DNA of 64,000 nucleotides from Xiphophorus maculatus (GCF_002775205.1 NC_036447.1:29386245-29450244), one strand, 5' to 3'. Counted from the stretch's first letter, positions 24,201 through 49,882 are shown. Notes: a model not told the origin generated them from the letters alone. Made by a program: numbers and translations.

Positions 24201-25605
24201 ACCTCCTCAGCATGTCAGTGTTCTTCTTAGGCCTCTAATGAGCCATCATTTGATGCAGGTGTGCTAAACCAGGGAGAGAACTAAAACATGCAGGACGCCG
24301 GCCCTCCAGGACCCACTCTGGGCACCCTGCTGTACATGGACTCACTTTTCAGTTCACCAACATTTTTTGTACCAAAATCCTTTATTCTGGAACAAACTTC
24401 CAGAAAACTGCAAACACCTGAAATACTGAGTTCATTTAAATCAAGACTAAAAACCCAAAAGTTGCTTTGGAGAATTTAACATTTGATGTTTGTTGATTTT
24501 AAGATTTGACAAAATGGAATGTCTGATGTGTTGGCTTTGATGATGCACTTGATTTTTTAAATGTTTTTATGATTTAAAGCATTTCGAACTGCCATGTTGC
24601 TGAAATGTACTATGAAAATAAACTGGACAGTTTGACTTTATTGGTGGTTTGCAATGTCTCAACTTTGTGAGAAACGGCATTTTGAATCTCCATTAGCGCC
24701 ATAGAACGCCTTACAGATTCCTTGAAATACATCATTTGTATTGAATTGATGAGTTTAAATTTTATTACTATAATCATCTGATCAGAGAGATTGGCCTTTA
24801 ATAGCCTACAGATCAATCTGGACACAAGACATCTGCTGATTCACTTCCTGACCATCAGTGGACTCCCAGCATGTCAGACCGAGTCTTCAGATTCTTACCC
24901 CTCTCTCCCTGCCTGCCCAGCCATCCCACCTAAACAGCCCCCCAGCCTTCCAGCTCGCCATGAATTACCTGTTGCGTCAGGGGGAAGAGCAGCATCAGGG
25001 CACAGGATGGCTTCGGGACGGCGGTTAGCTGCTCACCCTCCAGACCCAAAATATCCACGAAACGCCAGCGTCCACTCACACCGAGCTTGCGCATAATCTG
25101 AAACACGCAAAAGTCGTCCATTAAGAGCGAGCAGCTTCACACCTGGAAGCAAACGAGAGCGATATGGCGACAGAGGCGACTGGAAGATGCTAGGTCGGGG
25201 TCCAGACCACACCCTGCAGCCCAGACAGGAAGGATGCTGTCGCCCTTTAATACCCCACACACTCACACGCTTCCACCGCTCGTTGCTTACAAGAATTTAT
25301 TAAAATACGCCACAATAATAAGTCAACTTTATATTCCTCCATCAGAAACCTGTCGGTACTCTGTTTTCAGTGCAACAGTCCTGACTTAAGAGTTGCTGTG
25401 AAACTTACCTGACGGTTGGATTTAACGGTTACCAACTGTCGCCATTATTGATTCTAACGTTTAATACCAACCTTGTTCAGCATCTGAAATAAAATGAAAA
25501 CAAAAATATTACAATTCACGGTTCTTGTTGAAGAACAGTTAAAGTATCGATGGAGCAGCCGTTTTTCCCCACCTCGGGGTTGATTTCCATCGCAGTCCAC
25601 TCCAT
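21289..25605 (-). CDS. uchl1: ubiquitin carboxyl-terminal hydrolase L1
   Basis: UCH-L1 is a cytosolic cysteine protease (peptidase family C12) that cleaves small adducts from the ubiquitin C-terminus; in vertebrates it is abundant in neurons. Nine coding exons: 25605-25573, 25483-25472, 25097-24969, 23460-23319, 22247-22162, 21954-21907, 21762-21693, 21620-21562 and 21372-21289. Together they make 663 nt, 220 aa plus stop (human 223), with every splice phase consistent. The N-terminus reads [11 protein letters not shown] then MLNK, followed by [20 protein letters not shown]. Catalytic Cys87 is in NSCGTI, His159 in VNFHFIAFV and Asp174 in YEFDGK; the Asp codon is split by an intron. Exon 2 is only 12 nt. 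The protein ends VALCQS, so the human C-terminal CKAA box is absent. UCHL3 is excluded by sequence and by the neighbouring limch1. Confidence 0.97.
22467..22790. mobile_element. hAT-like MITE (CAGGGTTTCCCCC type)
   Basis: Starts cagggtttcccccaggaaac and ends cactgaggaaacacc. The internal phrase aagcctggtgggagggcag recurs inverted (tgacccaccaggctt). Lies in the first part of the uchl1 intron after exon 5 on the genomic map. Confidence 0.6.
24365..24620 (+). mobile_element. LINE 3'-end fragment
   Basis: Contains ctggaacaaacttccagaaa and ttaaatcaagactaaaaac, then a decayed gatttaaagcatttcgaact tail, matching the LINE end at 11.1 kb. Lies in the uchl1 intron between exons 3 and 4. Confidence 0.65.
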
Positions 25606-25705
25606 GGTCGGAAGGTTTGGCAGTGACTCAGCAGATAAACCGTTAGACTAGAAAACTTCACTCTGATTTCAGACCTTTCAGCGCGAGCGAGCGGCGCACC
25701 CGACC

Positions 25706-25711
25706 TTTATA
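25706..25711 (-). promoter_or_regulatory. uchl1: TATA box of uchl1
   Basis: On the minus strand the sequence GGCTATAAAGG lies 101 bases upstream of the uchl1 ATG. GC-rich sequence (CGCTCGCTCGCG) follows it, a normal spacing for a TATA-driven start with a short 5' UTR. Confidence 0.65.
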
Positions 25712-26336
25712 GCCCGGATCAAACCATTCGCCAGCAGACGTTGGGGGGTCTTTCTGAAAGAATAACCGTTGGTGTGCGCATTTATAATTAAAAATCAGTT
25801 AAGTGCAAATAGCTAGCTTTGTCTACTGTACTTCTAAACAAAATAACATCCAAAAAACAAGCTTCACTGTTGTGGAAAATAATTAGATGAAAGAAAGATG
25901 CTGCCTCTTTTCCCTCCCAGAATACAGTGGTTGAATCTGTTTCTGGAAACAAAGGTGTGACGTATTGATCGCTTCAGGGTTTATGTCAGAGCCAATTTCT
26001 CATCTGCTTAATGAATTCAGTTTTATTTGTTATTCTCTCAACGCGAGTATATTACTGTCCGTGGCTGCATATTGTCGGTTTGTAAATAAAGCTTTTTTTA
26101 ATTATTATTTTTTTTAAAGTTTCATATCTGCTTCAGATTTAAAAGATACGACTTGGAAGAAGGTTCTAGAAAGAGGGGAATGGCTGTAATTTCAAACAAA
26201 TTCAGCTGGAATCAATCAATCAGTCTATCTATCTGCTACAATAAATAAAACAGTTGAAATAATACAAATAAGAGCCTTAAAATATAGATTAAACATTAAA
26301 AGTAATAATTTTATATATAAATACAAATGTACATGC

Positions 26337-26438
<102 letters not shown>

Positions 26439-27654
26439 ACACTTTAGGACAAAAATATTTCATAAAGTAACAACGCAAGAAATATCTGAACTACATATTT
26501 TTTGTTGACTATCGACTGTCTGCATCTTCTTTAAATGAGTCAGCTACTTTTTTCACTTTCGCTGGTTCGCAACTCTGTCCGCTAGATGGGGTTGTAACCC
26601 AGTATGAATCAAGTTTGAACAGTGACCTTACCTACATGAAACAATAGCATTTTTTTTCCAATTTGAACTCTTAATTTGTAGTTCTTTGCTTACTGCCTAA
26701 TGAGAACATAGTGCTTACCCAACATGTTCATTATTGTAATTTGTTTGATACTTACCTGTTATTTTCACTATTTTTATCTGACAAAGTATTATCATAAATC
26801 TAGGGAGAGTGTATGTTTATTTTAACTGTACATATTTCCGTGTCAGATGACAACTATATTGAGCAGTTTATGGCTCTTCTGTCCTCACTTGCATACATGA
26901 CCAATGAACAAACAATATACACCCGAAGAACAGACCTCAACTATTCACCAAAGGTTAGTGATACACCATGAAATTATGGTATATTTAAAATGCTCTATGA
27001 CCTTTCCAGATAAACTTAACATGACCTGCTCTAAACTTTGAATGCACATGTCCAACTTTTCAGTGTTTTGGTACGTTTTGCACAACTCGTTGTTCTCTAA
27101 CAAGTCCAGACCTAAATCCTATTTAGAATGTGTGAACACACACTCTTCAGGCATGTGCCTTTTGTTTATATGGTGACATATCAGTGGGAGGAGGATTTTT
27201 GGCATACCAGTCCACAAGGCTCCACAGTGTTTCCATTAACAATGCCAATCAGCATAGTTTGTTTCCATGGTGATATTCTTAATTGACAAGAGTCTGGTTT
27301 TGTTTCCTCATAACAGCACCTGAATGTGATTTAGTTTTGAGCTGAACATCATGTTGGACTTTTATGTGACCTATTTTATAACCTGCATTGATGCCCTCCA
27401 GTGTCTGTATTAATGTGAATGTTTTCTGTCTGTTAGCAGGGTCCTCCTATGATATTTAACACTAATAAATATTTAAAGACTTGCTATCCGGTGTCAGGTA
27501 TGCTGTATGGATCGATCTTCTTTCAGGTCTGGTTTTATAAAGCCACATCCTGCCATGAGCAGGATTGCCGCCATAAGCGGCCGACAGCTCTGGTTTCGGT
27601 TTCTTGCAATCCATCAATCCTGAGAGGCGGGATTCACTGGTCGCAGCACAGACA

Positions 27655-27835
27655 GGACAAACAACCATGCACACACACGCTCACACCTAAGGAGAATTTA
27701 ACCAATTAACCTGACAGCCCGAGTACCCAGAGAGAACCCAAGCATGAGCATGCTCTCCCTGGGCCCGGAATCAAACCCAGGACCTTCTTGCTGCAAGGCA
27801 ACAGTGCTACGAACTGCGCCACTGTGCAGCCCGGT
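27655..27835 (-). mobile_element. DANA/HE-like tRNA-derived SINE
   Basis: On the minus strand: gggctgcacagtggcgcagt, gcaagaaggtcctgggtttg and ccagggagagcatgctcatg, the standard head of the teleost DANA/HE family including the B box. Confidence 0.7.
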
Positions 27836-29209
27836 TTCCTGCAATATGGAACCATTTTTTAAACTTGAAAAACAACATATAGAAGTTATAGAAGACAATC
27901 TAAACGTAGGTGAACGTGAATTTTTGAATATTCTTTTTTTTCTGTTTAGGCGGAGACTTTTGCAGCCCAAGAGTTACACATGAAATAACCTAATAGTTAT
28001 CAGGTGGTGAGGAAAAACATCTCCAGGCTGAATGAATGTTAGTCCTACCAAACCTAATTAGGTTTTAGGAACAAAATGATGTGTTGTTCACCTATTTTTT
28101 CAGCCTTCACTGCAGCTTTAACAGGAAGAGATCTTCCTGCATTTGGCCCCACATTGAAGGCAGCTCTGGAGTTGTTTTTGCGAAACATGCAAAAATAATG
28201 TAAAACTGAAAATCAAATGAGTTACTCCTAATTTATTTATATTTTATTTTCTCAGACTTCAATCATGAAGACTCTAAAATGACTGATAAACTCAGGGGAT
28301 AAACCTATGTGTGTATGCATGCAGTACCTCACCCAAATATTCATGCAACAAATCATTTTGCATTTTCTTTGGATTCTTTTTTAAAAATATGTATATTTTT
28401 ATGTCAGACCAGCACAAAGAAGCGCACAGTGGTGAAATGTTTGGGAGACCATAAATGGTTTGCAAAATTTTGCTCAAGTAATAATCTGAAAAGTTTAGCA
28501 TGCTTTTGCTCCCTTCCCCTCAGCTCCCTCTAACATACAACCCAGTGCCCTCACTGGTCTGTACAGAGGTCAACTAATGGTCAAATGAAGCCCAGCTGGG
28601 AGTAAATATCATCAGTATTAATGCAGGGATTCCGTGAAGCTCTCCTGAGGTTTGTTTGAGAACATTGCCAAACAAAATCAACAGATTGCATCATTTTATT
28701 TCAACTTCACGATTATACACTAGCTACTTTGTGCATAATGTAAAATCACATCAAAAGGTTTGGTGACGGGAGAGTATGTGAGAAATAACAAAGGAATTTT
28801 GTTATTTGTTATTTTGTTATATATAAAAAACAATTTTATATATACCACAGTTCTTATTTTTTAAATTAACATTTTATTAAAAACATTTAAAAAAATAAAT
28901 ACTTAATAATCCAGCCACCAGTTGTCATCATGTCCATCTCCAGCTGTTATTGGGAAAGTTCAGTCTGGAAAGTTCTCCAGATCATCACAGAACAACACAG
29001 CCAGAGGACAAACAACCATGCACACACACTCAGAACACACACACTTAACTGGACAGAAGGCACATGGAAAAAAAACTAAAAAACTTTAAAAGAGCTCCAG
29101 AAAACTTTCAAATGTGAAATGATGGTTCTATGACAACCGTATTTCCCAGAATGCTGTTAGAAGAAGCCGCGTGGCGTCATGGGACGCCCGGGGGTGTGGT
29201 CAGCGCACT

Positions 29210-29584
29210 ACAGAGTTTATGTTAGTGGTTTCCTCCTGCCGTCCTTCTCTCCTCTCTGCCGGCTGCGTTCGGAGCTTCTCCCGACGGCTACATCTCAGCG
29301 GTAAGTCCCGCTCACATCCGGTTCAGATCCGCCTCAGCTGGGCAACTTTAGGAAAACTTTCTGCGCATCTGCAGTGAGGCAGGGATAGGAAAAGTACCTG
29401 TGAGGATTTAAAAGGAGAAGAAAAAAAGGAAAGGTTAACAGCTGCCTGACCGCAGAGCAGACAGAGCAGGAAACTCGGTTAAAGCTGGTCGAATCTATTT
29501 TTTAATGGATGTTCAGGTCAAAGTTTTGATTAACGCTCCTGTTTCTCTGCAGATCATCTTGAAAAACCTCCCAAGATCTTCAAA

Positions 29585-29587
<3 letters not shown>
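29210..29587 (+). promoter_or_regulatory. anxa5: anxa5 5' untranslated exon and start exon
   Basis: A probable non-coding exon 1 ends at 29300 before a strong donor (gtaagt). Exon 2 begins at 29553 after ttctctgcag and ends with the ATG itself at 29585-29587, followed directly by gtaagt. Upstream, 29160-29290 is locally GC-rich with a CRE-like GCGTCA. The transcription start is not determined. Confidence 0.55.
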
Positions 29588-41668
<12,081 letters not shown>

Positions 41669-41935
41669 CTCCACCAGCAGGAGCCTGGAGCGCCTCCTCA
41701 TATAAACTTGTCTTGTTTTGAGTGAGAGAGCATATCCATCAGGTCTTATGAAACCACATATAATCTTTGGAAGGTAGCTAACATTTTGTCGATATTAATG
41801 CAGCCTTTTCTACTAATATTATTCATTTACAAAACCAAAGGACCAGATTAGTTGTTTTTCTTTGCACTTTGTATGTCGGACCAGCGTATGCAACATTAAA
41901 TGTTCCATTGAATAAAGATCAACTGAGTTGATTGT
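41669..41935 (+). other. anxa5: 3' UTR of anxa5 with poly(A) signal
   Basis: After the TAA at 41666-41668 a clear AATAAA lies at 41911-41916, followed by a GT-rich stretch (gttgattgtttctg). This gives a 3' UTR of about 260 bases. Confidence 0.65.
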
Positions 41936-42231
41936 TTCTGTATTTTGTTTTTCAGTCGTACTGGTTTCAATTACACGTGTAGTACTGTTTAAGGTCAGGA
42001 GAGGGAGACAGAGAGATTTAGATCAAATCCCAGCGTCTCATTGTAGAGATGTGATGGTAATTCCACTCATTAGGTTGGAACTGATTAATGGAGCAAAACA
42101 GTTGGGTGTGTTTCATTTCCTCTCGTGTTCTGTTGTTTGTAACAATGCGAAGCTGATTTTATTTTTTTCAGTTTAGTAGAATTTCTGCTGCAGGTCTTTT
42201 TTAAAACTTTACATCATGTTATATTTTTTTA

Positions 42232-42594
42232 AGAGCAGCCCTCCCCAGTGACTCAGTTCCTTCAGACTAGCCAGCAGCAATTAGCAAGCACCTGGTGGAA
42301 CAGGTGCTGAGCTCATTATAGGAGCTGCTCTTTAGTGCAACGCTAGTAGAAACATTGTTAAAGGGTTAATAGAGGAGCCATGTTGTGATGACTTCCTGAA
42401 GGCAAAGTTTCAAAAAGAGCTGGAGTTTTTAAAGAGACAGAGGCCCAATTTCTAGGTGTTAGATTATGATGTCAAATTTCTTTTAAGTCATATGTGATAT
42501 ATGCAGCATTTCAGCATCCAGAGGTAACATTACTTGGTTGGTTGTGCAATAAAATGGCACACTCCCAGGAAAATCCACAATACCGCCCCTTTAA
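42232..42594 (-). mobile_element. AGGGGCAGTAT element, copy D (inverted)
   Basis: Reverse-orientation copy ending taccgcccctTTAA. Internal blocks (cttcagactagccagcagc, gttgtgatgacttcctgaag, gacagaggccc) are reversed relative to copy C. Lies 0.3 kb downstream of anxa5. Confidence 0.75.
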
Positions 42595-43149
42595 AGCCAT
42601 CTGATGGTCCCTGTGAATATAAAAAATGAAACTGGAACTGAAACGACTGATGTGTTTTACCAACAAATTTTCTTCTTTTTCACGCAGAACTTCTCAACCA
42701 AACCATGACTCATCAATTCATGTTTAAAATCCTAAATCATCCCACTTTTCTTATTTTTCACTTCCACTGACTGAGCCAGAGTTTATTCTAAGTTTTAGTG
42801 TTATTTTTTTCTTTCATTTATTTGTTTTATCTTAATGTTAAATTTTGGATTAAACATATTAGTTTGATCAATTAGGGTTAAACTGATAATTATGTTAATC
42901 AGTTTTGTCAAAACATAACCAAAAGACATTTGAACCAATTTAAATTAGTTCATGATGTTAGTTTAGTTAGTTAGTAGCATAAAAATGCATTTTATTCTCA
43001 TTTTATTTATTTAAATCTTGATTTAATAACCATCAAAGACTTTTGCAAAAGAGCATAAAAATGATGGGTTAAAGGTTCCCCCATCCACATTTTTTTTTTT
43101 CCACAAAGTTTGATTGAAGTTTGAAGTCTTTTTTTTTCCTCGAAGAGTT

Positions 43150-43315
43150 TTTGCAGCACTAGTGGCTTGTACTTTTTGCGACAGTAGGCAGACAGGAAAG
43201 AGGGCGAGCACATGCGGCAAAGGTCGCCGGGACCGGGAGTCGAACCCGCGACGTCCGCGTCGTGGACTAAGGCCTCCAAACGTGGGGCGTGGTGTGGTGG
43301 CGCAGGGGGTTTCAT
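43150..43315 (-). mobile_element. tRNA-derived SINE
   Basis: On the minus strand: gtttggaggccttagtccac, gtcgcgggttcgactcccgg (B box) and cgacctttgccgcatgtgc, then tttcctgtctgcctactgtc. A common percomorph SINE head and body. Confidence 0.7.
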
Positions 43316-43984
43316 GTCTCCTTAACCGTGAACTGTTGGACCAGAGGATCCAAACTGTTTCCAGTGCTCTGAGGAATCCTCCTCTTCCCTGTTTTTCTGC
43401 GTCTCTCTCTGTTTGTGTCTCTGGAGTGAAAGGAGAGGTTTTGTTACACCGCTCCACCACTCTCTTGTTATTCTTTTCATGGACAGATTTGCTCCTGATT
43501 GTTACCACGGAAACAGAGAGCCAATAAGGTGGTCCATACAGTAGGTTATGAAGTCGGACCACTAGGAGCCACAGGAAGACAAACCCCCAGCTCCTCCCAC
43601 AGTGTGTGTCTGTGTGGGCCTGGGCTGTGGGTGGCAGGCTGGGTATCCATGCAGCTTTGTAGGTCAGACAGTGGAGAACACAGTTTTGTTTGGATTTTCT
43701 TTTTTACACCTGCCACCCTTTCAATTCAGCCTCTGACTTAGTATGAAGTAAAAACATTCAGACGAACTGAATGGAGACGCTGCTTTACTGTCATATATTT
43801 GGGATCATAGACAGATTTTATTAAATCTGTCTGAACCCGCACATTGCAAACAAGTATCTACCCCCTTTTAGATTTCTGTTCCTCACATTTAGATGTTTCA
43901 ACTCACCAAATATTAATATAAATATAATCAGAGTGAATGCAGAAAGTCTAAATGTTAGTTTTTAAATTTAATCAGCCAACCAGT

Positions 43985-44470
43985 CGAGATTATTTGTTGT
44001 AGATTTCAGGGACATGGCAGTTCAAAGTGCTTTACATCGTGAAATCATAAAAAAAACAACAAAATATTACAAACGCATCATACAGTCAACAGCTGTGAAA
44101 ACCAACATCAGACATTACATTTTGTCAAGTGCTATTGTTAAAATTATCGATAAACATAAAATATGTTAATCAGTGTTCCATTTCTTATGGTTCGAAAGCA
44201 ACTCTAACAATTAGGTTTTTAGCCTTGATTTAAATTGCCTACCGATCTGCGTATCGGTGTATAAATGTGTGTGTGTTTGTGAGTGCGACTGGGTGAATGT
44301 GACTCTAGTGTAAAGAACTTTGAGTGGTCAAAATGACTGGAAAAGCGCTATATAAGTTCAGTCCATTTACCATTTAAAGGAACTCAATGTTTCGGCTGTT
44401 TTGCAGTTTTCTGGAAGTGTGTTCCAGATTTCAAGTGCATAGAAGCTGAATGCTGCTTCTCCGTGTTATT
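43985..44470 (-). mobile_element. LINE tail with a second repeat nested in it
   Basis: A reversed LINE end (ttcaaagtgctttacatcgt ... gcatagaagctgaatgctgc) is interrupted at about 44240-44380 by the common fish repeat with gtaaagaactttgagtggtc and aagcgctatataagttcagt. Confidence 0.6.
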
Positions 44471-47019
44471 TATAAAGACAAAATAGTCCAAACCAACTTT
44501 GAACTATGTGAAAAAGTAAATTAAAGAACATATGAGCAATAAAGTCACAGAAATCTGGAAAGTCAGGAAAGGGTTACTGAGCTATTTCTAAGGCTTTGGG
44601 ACTCCTGCTCAAAACTCTGGGAGGCCAAAATAGATACAAACTGAGTGAAAACATCTTGATGATTCTGGGGGATTTTTGGAAAAGTATTTTGTAAACTGAT
44701 GAGACCAAAGAAGAAGTTCGAGGGAGGTGTGTGTCTCGTTATATCTGGTGTAGCAAAGCATTTTAGGAAACATCATAAACGTTACACAAAATAAGAGTCA
44801 AACAATGTGGACCTGGATGACTATTTTTCTCCATGAAGGATTCTGTCATTTGATAACTGCATTTTGCATCAGCTTTGTCTGATATTAAAATGTGTTTGGT
44901 GATCTGAGACAGCTAAGCGAAAGAAGAAGAACCATTTTAGAACACAGCATCGAATAATTTACTCCTTTTGAGAAAACTGTTTGCAACATAAAAAAACATA
45001 TTTCGAGAGACAAAAATCATTTTTAAGGATCAGAGGCCTGAGCAGGCTGAAGTTGTTCAGTATTAATCTGACTGTTCTGTCACGAACTCTAACATTTAAC
45101 AAGCTAGAGGAGGAATGTGGAGTCCTGAATGAACATCTTTGTTTTCTTTCCACCTTTCGACTTTGAGGTGAATTCTCTGGGAAGTTCATTTCTGGGACAA
45201 CGGACTGTTGTTCTACTCTTTTTGTTTTTTTACTTGTGAAAAATAATTTTCTCTGTAGAACGAATGACTTTAAATTGTTCTGAAAAGGCTTGATGACCCA
45301 AATTGGAATGTATGTTGTGCTGGCTTGACCCACACAAATGCACTATCAAATACACCCATTGATCGTGCATTTGGTACTATCAATAGGTACCAAATGCAAT
45401 AATTAGCAAAGTTAGTCATTTAGATCAAAATGACCAAGTTGAGGCTCCACCTGATTACCAGGAAATAATAGTCAGATAGTTCAGTTTCAGTCTGGTGAAG
45501 ACAGAGAAAAGTAAAACTACTATAAAATGGAATAAAAGCAAACGTTTATAAATGTTAAGCTCAGTGGCCTGTTTGCACCCAAGCAGTTTAGCACCACATA
45601 ATGAAACACGGTTCCTTCCAATGACTTACACTGGGGTGTGTGAACAGAATGTTGGCCCAGGTGGCGGCTCAGGAGTGTGAGATGTTTGTACTTGAGCTGC
45701 ATCCTGTTTGAGTCCTAATGTTTGTCGCTCCACATCCGTCAGGATGCGTCGTGGTTGCTGGAAATGCAGACAGAGTTGGAGACAGAGGCGTAGTGAAGTC
45801 ACTCGTCGCTTGAACCAACACGCAGGAAACGTGGAAATAATTAAAATTGCAAACGCAGAAACAAACGCTAAACCCTAAAAACCCCATACCATGACAGGAT
45901 CCCTGCCAAAGCTGATGGTGGAGGTGCAGAAACCCCTCATGCCGTTCAGAACGAGACAAAAACATCTTTGTGCAGACGTGAAAGCACTGTGGTAGCACAG
46001 CTGGGAGAACTGAAGCGATTCAATGGGTCATTGTCAGGAAATTTAACAAAGCCCCAACATGGCTTTTCAGCTTTTGTGTCCTGGTTCTTAGAAACGTTCA
46101 ACAGTTTAACGTCGCAGTTTTAAATAAAATAGAACAGGATAAAAACATCTGTCTAAGGTGATCTGCCAGGAAGACTCTTTTTGACACAGTTTTTTCACTG
46201 CCTTTTGACTTGGTGATAATGAATGAAAACAGGATACAGCACCATTGTGCCTCGCTTTGTGTTGGATAAAAGCTCAGAAATATTCTTTCTTTCAGATGTT
46301 TATAGTGATGCGTCTGCAGCTGGTTGGCCATCGGCAGCGTCTGCCTCCGTGAGAGAAAGAAACAAGTAAAGACAAGAAGGACGGAGTGCCTCATACCTCA
46401 ACATCACTCAGATGAGACGATGATTATTGACGTTAATGACGTTCCTTCAGGCTCTTCTCTCCTGGGAGCTTTTGAGAGTGTATCTATGGTGACAGGGCCG
46501 CCATTGTGTCTGCATGCAGAGGCTTTACGTCGTACAGGAGGGAACCGAACATGTCAAAATCTCTTTATAACTTGTGGTGAGAGTGAAAGGTCTGAGGAAA
46601 ACGTCTGTCTGTCTGTCTGGTATTCAGAACATCTTCAGAAAGGGCTGAAAGGTTTGGGGTGTTGGTGGTTTTATCTATTTAACATGTCACTCTTTTGCAG
46701 TTTTAGCCGCTTCGTACATGACGTTTTCCAGGGATGACAAAGAGAAAACCTCCATTTGATGTTTTTGTGCCCAACACAGATCAATTCATAACCATCTGGG
46801 GGAAAGTTTGTAGCCTCTTTGAGAACCAAAGATCTCAACCGATTATCTTATAGTCTGTTGTAGGGAAAATGAGAAAATATTCTCTACCTGCAGAAGATTT
46901 CTCACACTTATTTTAGTTTGAGCTGGGGTCTTAATCTGTCATATTTTGTCAAAGTAAAAAGGTCCAAACTGGGATTGATTAATTAATAGGAATATGTTAA
47001 AATAATCAGCAAATCTAAT

Positions 47020-47257
47020 TTCATTTAGCTGGGCTGAGAACTGCAGCTGCAGGGAGGAGCTATGTGGAAAAGGCGGAGCTTTGTGAAAGCAAGCGTTTAG
47101 GCACCCGGGGTGGTTGCCAGGGCAGATTAAAGGATTCCTCAAACTTGTATGGAAGAATCAAATCAACACTCCACATCTGTTTTTGAGGGAGGGAACAACA
47201 TTATCAGATGAAGTAAAGCTAGAAAAGAGTTTAACTTACATAATACCGCCCCTTTAA
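47020..47257 (+). mobile_element. AGGGGCAGTAT element, partial copy E
   Basis: Only the right part is recognisable, ending cataataccgcccctTTAA. Confidence 0.65.
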
Positions 47258-48115
47258 AAACCAGAGAAAGCCTGGAGAGCAACTGACCACTACAAGTTTA
47301 AGACATCAGAAAAGCTGGCTATTTTTAACAGAAATATAAAGAATTAAGGTTAAATTATATTTTCCTTCTAAATAGTTTAGTTGTGAATTTTCTCTACAGT
47401 CAGTTTAAGATGATAGCAAAGATTTTCATTTTTTTCAGACGTCAGGAAACTTGCGCTGCTGCAGATCACCGTCAGTGTTAGAATCCTACTGCAGTTGATG
47501 TTTGTGTTAAAGATCCAAAGTGTGAAAAGCCAACTTCATACCAGTGTGCTGTCCCTGTTTTATTTGTTTAAACACAAAGAAACAACCCACACAGGTGGAC
47601 AGACACACATTTGCTCTGCTTCCTTCTGCCCTATCAACCTCTGACCTCTAGCTACTTCCTGGCTGACTGCGTGCAGGTGCTGGGCTGAGCTGTAAACGGT
47701 CAGGTGACGGGGTCGGTCCTCAAACACCATTCTTTGCTGCCAAAGCCATTATGAAGGAGGAAGACCCCCACTGAGGGCAGGTCAGAGGTCGTGGGGGTCA
47801 AGAGCAGACAGGAAGGCTTTAATGTCCACATCTGGGACTGCACTGGTTCAGAGATAAAGTTTTATCTACACTTACTGCTGCAGATAGACGCCTCGGCACA
47901 AAGAAGCCCCTCTTGTGATCCTGTTTGTGAACGATGATGTTCAGGGAAATGTTCTGTGGCAGGCTGTGGGTCTGAAGAGGATTAGGCTGTTTGATAGGAA
48001 CGAGGTAGAATGATTTAGCAAAATGTGATCAAAACAAAAATGAAAACCTTTGAATCCAGTTTTTGCCTAGTAAAAACAAAAAGCTAAGGGATTTTTTTTT
48101 TATCTGTTTAAATAT

Positions 48116-48475
48116 TTAAAGGGGCAGTATGATGTTTTCCAGGCACATAGTTCCATTTTATAGCACAATCAAGTAACTATGTTACTCCCGGTTGTTATCA
48201 AAATTCTGTTTATATCAAATATTACTTAAAAGAAATTTGACTTTGTAATTTAACGCCTTGAACTTAGGCCTCTGTCTCTTTAAAACTTCTGCTATTCTGA
48301 AACTCCGTCTTCAGGAACTTCTCACTACATGGCTCCTCTATTAACCCTTTAAGAATGATTTTATCAGCGTTTCACTGAGAAGTAGATCCTATAATGAGCT
48401 CAGAAGATGCTCAGTTCCACCAGGTGTTTGCTAATTGCTGCTGGCTAGTCTGAAGGAGCTGAGCGAGTAAGCAAG
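48116..48475 (+). mobile_element. AGGGGCAGTAT element, copy F
   Basis: Left end TTAAAGGGGCAGTATGATG plus the shared internal blocks; stops after ggctagtctgaaggagctga. Confidence 0.7.
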
Positions 48476-49882
48476 CAAACATGCCTGCAGGAAAGATTCT
48501 TCATAAAATCAAGAAAAATATTGACAACCCTGACCATTCTCTTCATGACAATGTCATAGAAAATCAGAGCATCTTTGATCATAAGCTTCTTCAAATTCGT
48601 TGTGATACAGATTGCTACAGGAAATCTTTCCTGCCCACAGCCATCACTTTCTACAATAACTGCATAATTTGAATGAATAAGCTTCAACAGCATTTCATTT
48701 TCTTCTGAGATCAATGAAGTATTTTTGAATCGAAATGAATTTGCTTGAACAAATACAGTACTGGTGTCATATTTCAGGAAATATGTAAAAAAGAAAATGC
48801 ATTTTATTTTAAGACACAACTTTTAACATCTTTTTTAAAAAGTTGTAAACCATCCTCAAATATTCTCCTTGATTTTTTAACCAGTTCTTGTGGCTGACTG
48901 TTTAATTTCTATATTTTTTAACAGAAAATGGTAAAATGGCTAAACAAAGAGACAAACAAATGTGGCACTGCCAGTCAGAAGGAATCAAAAGAGGAGAAAA
49001 GGTCCATATTGACCCTTTGCTCAGAGCTGCTGAAGACTTAAATATCATTTTAAACTAGTTCAGAGTAAAATTCCATCCAGAAAACAATGCATTTTAAGTA
49101 GTTTATTAACAAATACCATTAGGATCAGCATGAAGCATTAAATTATTTAACATTAACTGTAAAAGGCCCCACCAGCTTCAATCTAATATTTTACAATACC
49201 TTGCTAAATAATTATTACCACTTAACAATTTTTTCCACATTTTGCCTTGTTACAACCATAGCATCACAGGATTTGATTTGGATTTCATGTATCCGACCAA
49301 CACAGTATGACAGAACCACAAAGTAGAAGACGCACGTTATTTTTTTACAAATAAGAATCTGAAACATGAGGCTCGCATTTAGTAAACGGACCATTTTACT
49401 CTCATTCCCCTAAATAAAATATAACAAAGCACACTGGAAAAGAGAATAGAGTTCCAACTTAAAAACAATACATGTTATTATGTCACATGTCAATGTATTA
49501 AGCTTGTCAGGCTTACTTTATTTACATTTGTTTAATATATTTGTTTCTTGGATAAACTGACCTTGATTACTTCTGACCATGTTGTCACCTGTTTTCCTTT
49601 TTCAGTCTATTATCTTCCAAACAAGAACGAGCAGAAATGTTTCTAACCGTGCAAAAGTTTGAAGCTACAACTCAGGAGGGCTGAATATATGTGTACGCCA
49701 CACTTATCAGAGTTTTACAAGTAAAAGAAAACAAACTGATATCCTACTACTTCACAATTATTACTTGTGTTGGTGTTTCATGTAAAGCCCTCAGAGAGGT
49801 ATGGATGTTATTGCAAGGCCCTATATGGAGAGAAAATGTGACTTGGAATGAAAAGCAAAAAAACTCACTTGAGGCTCACCTG

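Larger units (their letters stand above)
42595..49882. other. intergenic region between anxa5 and fgfbp1
   Basis: Over 7 kb without a supported gene: repeat copies as listed, a perfect 11-bp hairpin at 45367-45397, and a GC-richer unique stretch at about 47600-47960 that could be a regulatory element but shows no coding signature. Confidence 0.55.

Noticed and set aside
43200-43290. Possible minus-strand tRNA gene
   Set aside because: Only the B-box half is tRNA-like; the rest matches a common fish SINE.
46324-46737. 137-codon open frame
   Set aside because: No domain, poor composition for coding, no splice context, no match to any family known to me.
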